A program made the position numbers and the translations under genes. From assembly GCA_029240775.1 (NCBI GenBank), contig JARDZQ010000096.1, positions 1 to 6,735 on the forward strand: 6,735 nt of DNA. The letters are read 5' to 3'. Positions 1-6,220 of the stretch are shown one piece after another. Source of the stretch: Rubrobacteraceae bacterium. GTDB lineage: Bacteria; Actinomycetota; Rubrobacteria; Rubrobacterales; Rubrobacteraceae. The notes beneath the pieces are model-generated. The model was not told the DNA's origin, searched no databases, and saw only the letters and a program-made list of their open reading frames with translations. Numbering within the stretch: the first letter of the stretch is position 1; every line of letters begins with the position of its first letter.

Positions 1-1
1 C

Positions 2-55
2 ACCTCTACCCGCTTCCCCGGTACGCTCATGAGCACGAACCGAGAGGTTGTGTGA
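2..55 (+). CDS. 3' end of an upstream gene (partial, unidentified)
   Basis: This frame is open from the window edge to a TGA at 53-55 and would encode a C-terminal tail ending in STNREVV. Only 17 residues are visible, so no family can be named. The main support is the junction: the TGA overlaps the GTG start of the next gene in a GTGA arrangement (4-base overlap), which is typical of translationally coupled operon genes. An open frame of 54 bases is expected often by chance in GC-rich DNA, so the call is tentative. An ATG at 29 in the same frame would give only an 8-residue peptide and is unlikely to be a gene of its own. From gene order in related operons the upstream gene might be a small transcriptional regulator, but nothing in these residues shows it. 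Confidence 0.42.
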   Translation, partial: TSTRFPGTLMSTNREVV

Positions 56-285
56 CGGACTATGCGGGAGGACCGAAGGTGTACGGGACGATGAGCATGG
101 AGGTCTTGAGACAGCGGCGTGAGGAGTTGAGGCGCGAGGCGGAGTTGGCCCGGTTGAGGATAGCGCTTCGAGCGAACCGCAGGAGACCCGCTACCCCTCG
201 GTGGGTTTCGACCGTGGCGTGGGAGCTGGTAAGGGCCGCCGAACTCCTTCGCAAGTCGTTCAGGACGCCGGAGAAGGCCGACTAG
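52..285 (+). CDS. small basic helical protein of unknown function (77 aa)
   Basis: I do not recognise this protein. The start is GTG at 52, with GAGAGG at 42-47 as ribosome site (4-base spacing) and a 4-base overlap with the preceding stop, which suggests coupled translation. ATG codons at 91 and 97 are in frame but have weaker ribosome sites. Residues about 14-45 are dense in Arg, Glu and Leu and should form a charged, possibly coiled-coil helix. Residues 51-70 hold a second amphipathic helix with Trp, Val and Leu on one face, followed by a short charged tail. There is no signal peptide, no membrane segment and no cysteine. The next gene starts 20 bases downstream, so the two are probably made together. 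Two helices joined by a Pro/Arg linker would suit a small adaptor or a membrane-surface or nucleic-acid binder, but that is only inference. Confidence 0.6.
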   Translation: MTDYAGGPKVYGTMSMEVLRQRREELRREAELARLRIALRANRRRPATPRWVSTVAWELVRAAELLRKSFRTPEKAD

Positions 286-290
286 GATCC

Positions 291-300
291 GGAGAGAGGG
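291..300 (+). promoter_or_regulatory. ribosome binding site that sets the start of the beta-repeat protein
   Basis: The purine-rich stretch GGAGAGAGGG lies 5 bases before the ATG at 306. It decides in favour of 306 over the in-frame ATG at 201, which lies inside the 77-residue gene and has no comparable site. Confidence 0.7.
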
Positions 301-305
301 GTGGC

Positions 306-938
306 ATGACCACACTGCGCGGCGACCACTTCGCAGCTCCGCTTGGTTCCTCGAGGAGCGGGCGCTTGCGGTTCACTAACGGCGCGCATCGGATCACCAT
401 CCGAGCCGAGCAGCACATGCAGAGCCTATGCAGCGCGCGCTTCGGGGAGCGGATGCCGATGATAGCGACGCGGAGAGGCACCGTGACCATTCGGTACTCC
501 GGGGCTCAGTCTTGCGACTGGCTCGACTGCGGGTCGGAGTGTCCAGCCGAAGTCGCACTCAACGCGCGCATCCCATGGGAGATCGAGGTCCGCGGCGGCG
601 CCTCGCAGCTGGTCGTCGATCTGCGCGGGCTCCGGCTCGGTTCGCTCAGCGTTGACGGTGGCGCCAGCCGCCTGGAGGTGTTGCTGCCCGTTCCCTCGGG
701 CACCGTGGCCGTGGTCATCCTCGGTGGCGCGAGCAACGTCGCCATCCACCGTCCCGAAGGGGTCGCCGCGCGGCTCCGCGTGGGGGGTGGCGTCACCCTC
801 CTGAAGTTCGACGACAGATGCATCGGCGCCGCGGGTGGCGAGCTGGACCTGCAGAGCCGGGGCTACGACGGCGCCACCGACCGCTACGACGTGGCCGTTA
901 CGGGCGGCGCCAACAACGCGACCTTCGACGAGAGGTGA
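306..938 (+). CDS. soluble beta-repeat protein, LiaF-C/DUF4097-like ('toastrack') type
   Basis: This 210-residue protein starts at ATG 306, behind a strong ribosome site. The C-terminal two thirds are made of short beta-strand pairs punctuated by Gly-Gly turns at residues 97-98, 118-119, 140-141, 161-162, 177-178 and 200-201. Three of these read GGAS and one GGAN, with a typical spacing of 21-22 residues. This pattern is that of the stacked beta-rungs found in DUF4097 and the C-terminal part of LiaF. In those families the fold is often attached to membrane anchors or associated with envelope-stress operons. Here there is no signal peptide, membrane segment or anchor, so the protein should be cytosolic. 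A cysteine cluster (C70, C75, C79) sits just before the repeats. It lies between the 77-residue gene and the ABC ATPase gene on the same strand, 65 bases before the ATPase, which suggests a regulatory or adaptor role for the transporter (inferred). The fold is fairly sure; the function is not. Confidence 0.78.
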   Translation: MTTLRGDHFAAPLGSSRSGRLRFTNGAHRITIRAEQHMQSLCSARFGERMPMIATRRGTVTIRYSGAQSCDWLDCGSECPAEVALNARIPWEIEVRGGASQLVVDLRGLRLGSLSVDGGASRLEVLLPVPSGTVAVVILGGASNVAIHRPEGVAARLRVGGGVTLLKFDDRCIGAAGGELDLQSRGYDGATDRYDVAVTGGANNATFDER

Positions 939-953
939 AGGGCTCGGGAGCGC

Positions 954-1007
954 ATGAGAAGCGAACCCGCGCAGCAGCTGGACCTCCAAGAGAGGAGAGG
1001 ATCTTGA
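954..1007 (+). CDS. possible 17-codon leader ORF overlapping the ATPase start
   Basis: A short ORF begins at ATG 954, with GGGAG at 946-950 close in front (3-base spacing) and GAGGTGAAGGG further up. It encodes 17 residues rich in Gln, Glu and Arg. Its TGA at 1005-1007 overlaps the proposed TTG start of the ATPase at 1004-1006 in a TTGA arrangement. Ribosomes ending here could re-initiate on the ATPase gene. No family resemblance and no regulatory codon run (such as repeated Trp, Leu or Arg) is visible. Chance could explain an ORF this short. Confidence 0.2.
   Translation: MRSEPAQQLDLQERRGS
991..1000 (+). promoter_or_regulatory. strong ribosome binding site selecting a TTG start
   Basis: AGAGGAGAGG ends 3 bases before TTG at 1004. 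Its AGGAG core is 6 bases away, a near-ideal spacing. The alternative ATG at 1028 has only GAGAGG at 1010-1015, about 12 bases away, and the ATG at 1058 is further from any good site. This makes the TTG the best-supported start of the ATPase. Confidence 0.55.
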
Positions 1008-1756
1008 TAGAGAGGGCGAGTGAGAAGATGGCGCAAGAGGAAGGCACAGATACGCTCATGGTGGAGGCCCGTGGTGTCGAGAAGGAGTACGCGGCTGGCG
1101 GGGTCCGCGTCCACGCCCTGCGGGGGGTGGACCTCTCCATCTCTCGCGGGGAGATGGTCGCCGTTATGGGACCCTCCGGTTGCGGAAAGACGACGCTCCT
1201 CAACTGTCTTTCGGGCCTCGACGAGTTCGATGGGGGGGAGGTCCTGGTCGGCGGCGAGTCCATCTCCAGGATGTCCGACAGGAGACGTACCCGGTTCAGA
1301 GCACGGAAGATGGGCTTCATCTTCCAGACGTACAACCTGATCCCGGTCCTCTCCGCCGTCGAGAACGTGGAGCTGCCTCTCCTGGTGGCCGGCGTGAAGC
1401 CTAAGGAGGCGCGCAGGCGGGCGACGGCGGCGCTGGAGACGGTCGGTGTCCCCGAGCAGGCGAGCAAGCGTCCGAACGAGATGAGCGGCGGCCAGCAGCA
1501 GCGGGTGACGGTCGCCCGCTCGCTCGTGAACGACCCCGCCATAGTCTGGGCCGACGAACCCACCGGGGCGCTCGACTCCGAGACCAGCGCGGGGATCATG
1601 GACCTCCTGGTCCGCCTGAACCGGGAGCAGGGCCAGACCTTCGTCCTCGTCACCCACGACGTCTCTGTGGCGCGCCGGGCCCACCGCCTGGTGCGGATGC
1701 GCGACGGACGCGTCGAGGGCGACGAGCCGAACGGCGAGAGGGGGCAGGATGGATGA
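1004..1756 (+). CDS. ABC transporter ATP-binding protein, MacB/LolD type
   Basis: This cytosolic nucleotide-binding subunit hydrolyses ATP to drive the permease encoded next to it. From TTG 1004 it is 250 residues, normal for the family; starting at ATG 1028 would give 242. All motifs are intact: the Walker A GPSGCGKT at 56-63, the Q-loop Q108 in the stretch FIFQTYNLIP, the ABC signature SGGQQQR at 161-167, the Walker B IVWADE at 180-185 with catalytic E185, the D-loop ALDS at 189-192 and the switch H218. The phrases FQTYNLIP, SGGQQQRV and ADEPTGALDS are hallmarks of the LolD/MacB/FtsE branch, which pairs with FtsX-fold permeases. The gene overlaps the permease gene by 8 bases, so the two are almost certainly co-translated as one transporter. 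The C-terminal tail of about 12 residues is charged and disposable-looking. The substrate cannot be told from the ATPase. Confidence 0.96.
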   Translation: MIERASEKMAQEEGTDTLMVEARGVEKEYAAGGVRVHALRGVDLSISRGEMVAVMGPSGCGKTTLLNCLSGLDEFDGGEVLVGGESISRMSDRRRTRFRARKMGFIFQTYNLIPVLSAVENVELPLLVAGVKPKEARRRATAALETVGVPEQASKRPNEMSGGQQQRVTVARSLVNDPAIVWADEPTGALDSETSAGIMDLLVRLNREQGQTFVLVTHDVSVARRAHRLVRMRDGRVEGDEPNGERGQDG

Positions 1757-4700
1757 GCTGTTCGGCATACCGGCGCAGCAGTTGACGCGGGTACTCCTCG
1801 GCGTCTTCGCCGCGGGCGCCCTTATCCTCGCCGCGCTGGCCGCGCGCGATCGGACCTCCTTCAGGATGGCGGTGAGGAACATCCCGCGCCGCCGGGCGCA
1901 GAGCGTCCTGATCGTCGTTGGCCTGATGCTGGCGACCGCCCTCTTCTCGGCGGCCTTCACCACGGGCGACACCCTGACGAACTCGCTCCGCACGCAGGCG
2001 CTGGAGAACATAGGCAGGGTTGACGTGGTCGTGATAGCCGAGCAGCCCGGCAGCGCGCAGCCCAGCGCCGCGGCGGCGTTCGGTGCCGGAGGACCGGCGG
2101 CGCCCGAGGCGCGCGAGAGGTACTTCGACGGGGACCTCGTCGGCAAGATACGTGAGAGGCTCTCCGACGCCGCGAGCGTCGCCCCGCTCGCCAGGGAGAC
2201 CGTGCCGGTCACGTCGCCCGGGACGGATCTATCCGAGCCTCGGGTGGACGTGCTGGGCATGGACGCGGACTCGATGCAGGACTTCGACCGTCTCGAGTCC
2301 GCCTCGGGAGAGACCCTCGCTCCCGGAGATCTCGGAGAGGACGAGATCTACCTCAGCACTAAGACCGCCGAAGAGCTCGGGGTGGGCGTGGGTGATGAGG
2401 TGGAGGCGGCCCTGTTTCGGCCTACTACGGAGGCAGAAGGGGAGATGCCTTCGGAGAGGGGAAACCGACAGCGCCCCGCGATGCCGCAAGGACCTCCCAC
2501 GGGGTTCGAGGACGGAGCGCGCCCTCCGGGCTCGACGGGCGAGGCGCGTGCCGCCCGGCCCGCGGGCCAGGAACGTCCACCGCGGTTCGAGGTCGCCGGC
2601 GTCTACGAGAGCGGGGCCAACCCCGGCTCCGACACCTCGATGGTGATGCCGCTCGGGAACCTCCAGAGGCTCGTCGGCGAGGACGGCAGGGTAAACGAGG
2701 TCCTCATCACGCACGGCGGCCCCGCCGTGGAGGGTGGGAAGCACACAGCATCCACGGTGGACGCTCTCCGGCCCCTTCTGGCAGACAACGGCCTCGAGGC
2801 CGACCCCATAAAGAAAGACGCCTTGGAAGGGGCCGACCAGATGGGCGAGGTCTTTTCAACCCTCTTCGTCCTCTTCGGACAGTTCTCGGTGGCGGCGGGG
2901 ATGCTCCTGATCTTCCTGATCTTCGTGATGCTCGCCGCCGAGCGCAAGAGGGAGCTCGGCATAGCGCGCGCCGTCGGGATGCAGCGCTCCCACCTCATCC
3001 GCGCGTTCGTCTTCGAAGGCGCTCTCTACGCCCTCGCGGCGAGTACAGTAGGCAGCATCGCGGGCGTCGGGATCGGATGGGTCATGGTACGCCTGATCGG
3101 CGGGGGCATAGCCGGCGAGGACTTCCGGATCTCCTTCTCCACCAGCCCCCGGAACGTGATCCTCGCCTTCTGCATGGGCATGGTGCTCACGTTCGTTGTC
3201 GTCCTGATCTCCTCGTGGCGCGTGAGCCGCCTGAACGTGGTACGCGCCATCCGCGATATCCCGGAACCGGACAGGAGGGGTCGTACGGTGTGGGGCGTGA
3301 TCGTGGCCGTCCTCGTTCCGCTCGCGGGCGCCGTGGCGTTCTGGCAGGGTCTGGCGACTGACATGACGGCTTTCTACCTGGGCGGCCTCTCACTCGTCCT
3401 CATCGGCGCTGCGCTCCTGGCGCGCGTCCTCGGAGTGCCCGACCGTGTCGCCTTCCCCGCCTCGGGGCTCATCCTGCTGGCCCTGTGGCTCACCCCGGCC
3501 TCTATCACGACGCCGGCAGGGATGGCCCGCGGGCCGGAGATGTTCTTCGTCTCGGGGATCTCTATCGTCGCCGCGGGTGTGTGGCTAGTGATCTTCAACG
3601 CCGACGCGCTCTTGTGGCTGGTCGTGAAGGTCTTCGGACAGGTCAGAGGCCTTCCCCCGGTCCTCAAGACCGCGGTGAAGTACCCGACCGAGAGCCTCTT
3701 CAGGACGGGCATGACGCTGGCGATGTTCATGCTGGTCGTCTTCACCTTGACGGCCATGAACTTCATCCAGGCCGCTATGGGAGCCGCCTTCGGGAACGCG
3801 CAGAGGCTCTCCGGCGGCTTCGAGATCCGGGCCGACGCTGGCTACGCGGCCCCGATCCCCGACATGGAAGTCGCCCTCGATGACGCGGAAGGCGTACAGG
3901 AAGGCGACGTGAGGGCCGTGGGCGAGGTAACCAACCTCCCGCTGGAGATCAGGCAAAAGGGTACCAACCGGGACCTGCAATCGCTCTACGTGCAGGGCGT
4001 GGACGGAGGCTACACGGGCAACGTCGGCTACGGCTTCGAGACGACCACTGAAGAGTTCGGCTCCGCCCGCGAGGTGTGGAGAGCCCTTCAGACCCGGAAG
4101 GACACGGTCGTGATCTCCTCCGACCTCGCGCCCTCCAGGAATTCCTCCGGTTTCGCGGACACGGAGCCACCGGTGAAGCTCACCGGCTTCTACGCCGAAG
4201 ACGCGTATCTGCCGGATGATCTGTACCTGCGCGTAAAGGACCCCGACTCCGGCAAGACGAGGGACCTCCGCGTGATCGGGGTGCTCGGGAGCTCGGCCTA
4301 CTTCGCGGGCGACGTCGTAACTTCCCGCGACACGCTCGACGCTCTGGCCGGACGCCCCTTGCCGCCCCAGACCTACTACGTCGACCTCGGTAACGGCGTG
4401 GACGCCGCGGCCATGGCCACGACCCTGGAGAGAGAGTTTGCTCGGAGCGGCCTCCAGACGGAGGTTACGGCGCAGACGATCCGGGATAACGACGCGACGC
4501 GGAGGATCGTCTTCGTCCTCTTGCGCGGTTTCATGAGCCTCGGGCTCGTGGTCGGCATCTGCGCTCTGGGCGTCATCGCCGCCCGGTCCGTGGTCGAGAG
4601 AAGGCAGCAGATCGGGATGATGAGGGCTCTGGGGTTCCAGGGTGGTCAGGTGCGGCTCGTCTTCCTGATCGAGTCCTCCTTCATAGCCCTGCTCGGCATA

Positions 4701-4907
4701 GGCGTCGGGGTGGCCCTGGCGCTCGGGTTCTCGGGCACGCTGATAGAGAACATCCGCGAGGGCATACCGGGCATGGAGTACCGGGTTCCCTGGTCTGCTC
4801 TGGTGCTCGTGGTCGTCGTCGGCTACGCGGCCTCGCTCCTGACCACCTATCTGCCCGCCCGCCAGGCCTCGAAGGTCTATCCGGCGGAGGCCCTGCGATA
4901 CGAGTAG
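1749..4907 (+). CDS. large double-FtsX ABC transporter permease (1052 aa)
   Basis: This is the membrane subunit partnering the ATPase encoded just upstream. The ATG at 1749 follows GAGAGGGG at 1737-1744 and overlaps the ATPase gene by 8 bases. Hydrophobic segments appear near residues 12-32, 52-70, 379-397, 425-447, 470-490, 514-534, 542-560, 566-582, 598-622, 655-675, 922-942, 972-995 and 1017-1037, roughly thirteen. Two extracytoplasmic domains of the MacB periplasmic-core type lie at about 71-375 and 676-918. Each is followed by an FtsX domain with the typical post-helix motif: ERKRELGIARAVGM at 398-411 and ERRQQIGMMRALGF in the second copy. Two FtsX units in one chain suggest that a single polypeptide makes the whole membrane part, unlike dimeric MacB. 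Residues about 227-280 are a Pro/Gly/Arg-rich insert in the first outer domain. Family members export peptides, lipids, antibiotics or lipoproteins, or transmit force without transport. The substrate here is unknown. Confidence 0.95.
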   Translation: MDELFGIPAQQLTRVLLGVFAAGALILAALAARDRTSFRMAVRNIPRRRAQSVLIVVGLMLATALFSAAFTTGDTLTNSLRTQALENIGRVDVVVIAEQPGSAQPSAAAAFGAGGPAAPEARERYFDGDLVGKIRERLSDAASVAPLARETVPVTSPGTDLSEPRVDVLGMDADSMQDFDRLESASGETLAPGDLGEDEIYLSTKTAEELGVGVGDEVEAALFRPTTEAEGEMPSERGNRQRPAMPQGPPTGFEDGARPPGSTGEARAARPAGQERPPRFEVAGVYESGANPGSDTSMVMPLGNLQRLVGEDGRVNEVLITHGGPAVEGGKHTASTVDALRPLLADNGLEADPIKKDALEGADQMGEVFSTLFVLFGQFSVAAGMLLIFLIFVMLAAERKRELGIARAVGMQRSHLIRAFVFEGALYALAASTVGSIAGVGIGWVMVRLIGGGIAGEDFRISFSTSPRNVILAFCMGMVLTFVVVLISSWRVSRLNVVRAIRDIPEPDRRGRTVWGVIVAVLVPLAGAVAFWQGLATDMTAFYLGGLSLVLIGAALLARVLGVPDRVAFPASGLILLALWLTPASITTPAGMARGPEMFFVSGISIVAAGVWLVIFNADALLWLVVKVFGQVRGLPPVLKTAVKYPTESLFRTGMTLAMFMLVVFTLTAMNFIQAAMGAAFGNAQRLSGGFEIRADAGYAAPIPDMEVALDDAEGVQEGDVRAVGEVTNLPLEIRQKGTNRDLQSLYVQGVDGGYTGNVGYGFETTTEEFGSAREVWRALQTRKDTVVISSDLAPSRNSSGFADTEPPVKLTGFYAEDAYLPDDLYLRVKDPDSGKTRDLRVIGVLGSSAYFAGDVVTSRDTLDALAGRPLPPQTYYVDLGNGVDAAAMATTLEREFARSGLQTEVTAQTIRDNDATRRIVFVLLRGFMSLGLVVGICALGVIAARSVVERRQQIGMMRALGFQGGQVRLVFLIESSFIALLGIGVGVALALGFSGTLIENIREGIPGMEYRVPWSALVLVVVVGYAASLLTTYLPARQASKVYPAEALRYE

Positions 4908-4942
4908 CCGCCGACACACAGGATTCTGGACCGCAGACTCTC

Positions 4943-4949
4943 CGGGGAG
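4943..4949 (+). promoter_or_regulatory. ribosome binding site for a GTG start
   Basis: GGGGAGA lies 5 bases before GTG 4955 and supports that codon as the phosphatase start. The 47-base gap to the preceding permease gene shows no convincing terminator and no clear -35/-10 pair, so read-through from the transporter operon is possible. Confidence 0.55.
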
Positions 4950-4954
4950 ACTCC

Positions 4955-6220
4955 GTGCAACGAGCCAACAAAGCCATCGTCGCGTCGTGGAAGGGTCGCC
5001 CGGGGCGCGTTCGCCCGCGCGCAGTCGATGTGGGGCTCGCGGTGGCGGTGGCGGTCGCGGTCGCCATCGCGATCGACGTGAGCAGTTATTGGGACCCGAG
5101 CACACGGCCTCCCGACGCGCTCGCCTACGCGCTGGCGGCGACACTCGGCGCCCTCTTGCTGGGGAGGCGGCGCTGGCCCTTGGGCGTGCTGATCGTCTCG
5201 GTCGTGACGCTGCAGGTCTACCACTTTGCCGGCTACCCAGGCATTTCGGCGGCAGTGCCGCTCGCCGTGGCGTTGTACACGGCCGCTGCCGCCGGCCACC
5301 TCCGGTGGTCGCTGGGGATCGCCGCCGTGTACCTGGCCGGATTGTTGCTTTACGCGGTCCTTTGGTATCCGGGACCACCGGGACCGGTGCTCGACGAGCT
5401 CGTGCGGGACGGGGCGCTCCTGGCCGCCGTGCTGCTCTTCGGCGACGCGGTGCGCAGCCACCGCGCCCTGATGGTCGAATCCTACGAGAGGCTGCGGCGG
5501 GAGGCGCGGGAGCTGAGCGCCGCCCGGGTGATCCAGCAGCAGCTGCTGCCCAGAGAGCTGCCTTCGCTTCTCGGATGGCGCATGGCAGCTTACTACCGGC
5601 CGGCGCGCGAGGTCGGTGGCGATTTCTACGATCTCCTCGAGCTACCCGACGGCCAACTCGTCTTAGTCACCGGCGACGCCACGGACAAGGGCATCCCAGC
5701 CGCGCTCGTTATGGCCACCACCCACAGCATCCTGCGCGGCGAAGCACCGCGGCTCGTCTCCCCCGGCGCGGTGCTCGAGCAGGCTAACGATCGCCTGTAT
5801 CCCGACATCCCCGCGCACATGTTCGTCACCTGCCTGTACGCGGTGCTCGACCCTACTACCGGACGGCTGCGCTACGCGAACGCGGGGCACAACCTCCCTT
5901 ACGTGGCGACGGCGGACGGGGTCACGGAGCTTCGCGCGAGGGGGATGCCGCTCGGCGCCATGCCCGGTATGCGCTACGAGGAGAACGAAATCTACCTCGC
6001 TCCCGGCGAGAGCGTCCTCTTCTACAGCGACGGCCTCGTCGAGGCGCATGACCCAAGAGGCGAGATGTTCGGCTTTCCGCGACTCCGAAAGGTGGTCGAG
6101 AATAGCGCGGGAGGCGATCACCTAATCAAGGAGTGCCTCGCCGAGCTTGAAGGGTTCGCCGGGGACGGCTGGGAGCAGGAGGACGACATCACCCTCGTGA
6201 CGCTCGAGCGCACGAATTAG
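4955..6220 (+). CDS. membrane-anchored SpoIIE-type PP2C serine/threonine phosphatase
   Basis: The 421-residue product removes phosphate from Ser/Thr of a protein partner. In this family the target is usually an anti-sigma-factor antagonist or a similar STAS protein. Residues 26-41, 54-69, 75-92, 97-113, 118-137 and 152-163 are hydrophobic, giving five or six membrane helices that resemble the sensor half of actinobacterial histidine kinases. A charged helix at about 168-195, ending in IQQQLLP, links them to the catalytic domain. The metal-binding motifs are present: VGGDFYD at 220-226, GDATDKG at 240-246, NAGHN at 309-313, SDGLVEA at 358-364 and EDDITLV near 409-415. Most relatives read GDV(S/T)GKG where this protein has GDATDKG, but the key Asp241 is kept, so activity is expected. 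No PAS, GAF, HAMP or response-regulator domain is present, so any signal must enter through the membrane part. No kinase or STAS partner is encoded nearby. Confidence 0.94.
   Translation: MQRANKAIVASWKGRPGRVRPRAVDVGLAVAVAVAVAIAIDVSSYWDPSTRPPDALAYALAATLGALLLGRRRWPLGVLIVSVVTLQVYHFAGYPGISAAVPLAVALYTAAAAGHLRWSLGIAAVYLAGLLLYAVLWYPGPPGPVLDELVRDGALLAAVLLFGDAVRSHRALMVESYERLRREARELSAARVIQQQLLPRELPSLLGWRMAAYYRPAREVGGDFYDLLELPDGQLVLVTGDATDKGIPAALVMATTHSILRGEAPRLVSPGAVLEQANDRLYPDIPAHMFVTCLYAVLDPTTGRLRYANAGHNLPYVATADGVTELRARGMPLGAMPGMRYEENEIYLAPGESVLFYSDGLVEAHDPRGEMFGFPRLRKVVENSAGGDHLIKECLAELEGFAGDGWEQEDDITLVTLERTN
5039..5062 (+). repeat. hexanucleotide tandem repeat in the phosphatase's first membrane helix
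   Basis: Four consecutive units of GCGGTG or GCGGTC encode alternating Ala-Val at residues 29-36, and Ala-Ile alternation carries on to residue 40. Gain or loss of a unit would keep the frame and change the length of the first membrane helix by two residues. Whether it actually varies cannot be told from one sequence. Confidence 0.6.

Noticed and set aside
201..305. Upstream extension of the toastrack gene to ATG 201
   Set aside because: It would overlap the 77-residue gene by 85 bases and lacks a good ribosome site, whereas ATG 306 has GGAGAGAGGG just ahead.
426..989. Minus-strand open frame (187 codons) opposite the toastrack gene
   Set aside because: The plus strand carries a regular protein repeat and a good ribosome site; the minus-strand product has no recognisable features.
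818..1003. Upstream extension of the ATPase to ATG 818
   Set aside because: It would add an Arg-rich out-of-frame reading of the toastrack gene with no family resemblance; TTG 1004 has the strong ribosome site.
884..2260. Minus-strand open frame (458 codons) opposite the ATPase
   Set aside because: It is antisense to an intact ABC ATPase and shows no domain. Codon composition explains it.
4936..4954. Small hairpin (TCTC/GAGA) as a terminator or regulator before the phosphatase
   Set aside because: The stem is only four pairs with a four-base loop and a mismatch, has no T-run and simply overlaps the ribosome site.
3585..5378. Long minus-strand open frame (597 codons) opposite the permease and phosphatase
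   Set aside because: It runs antisense across two genes with clear family motifs, and its product is a low-complexity Arg/Pro/His-rich sequence. Long antisense frames are common in DNA this GC-rich.
5366..5388. Direct repeat of CCGGGACC in the phosphatase gene
   Set aside because: It encodes a Pro-Gly-Pro turn between membrane helices; two copies eight bases long in GC-rich coding DNA need no further explanation.
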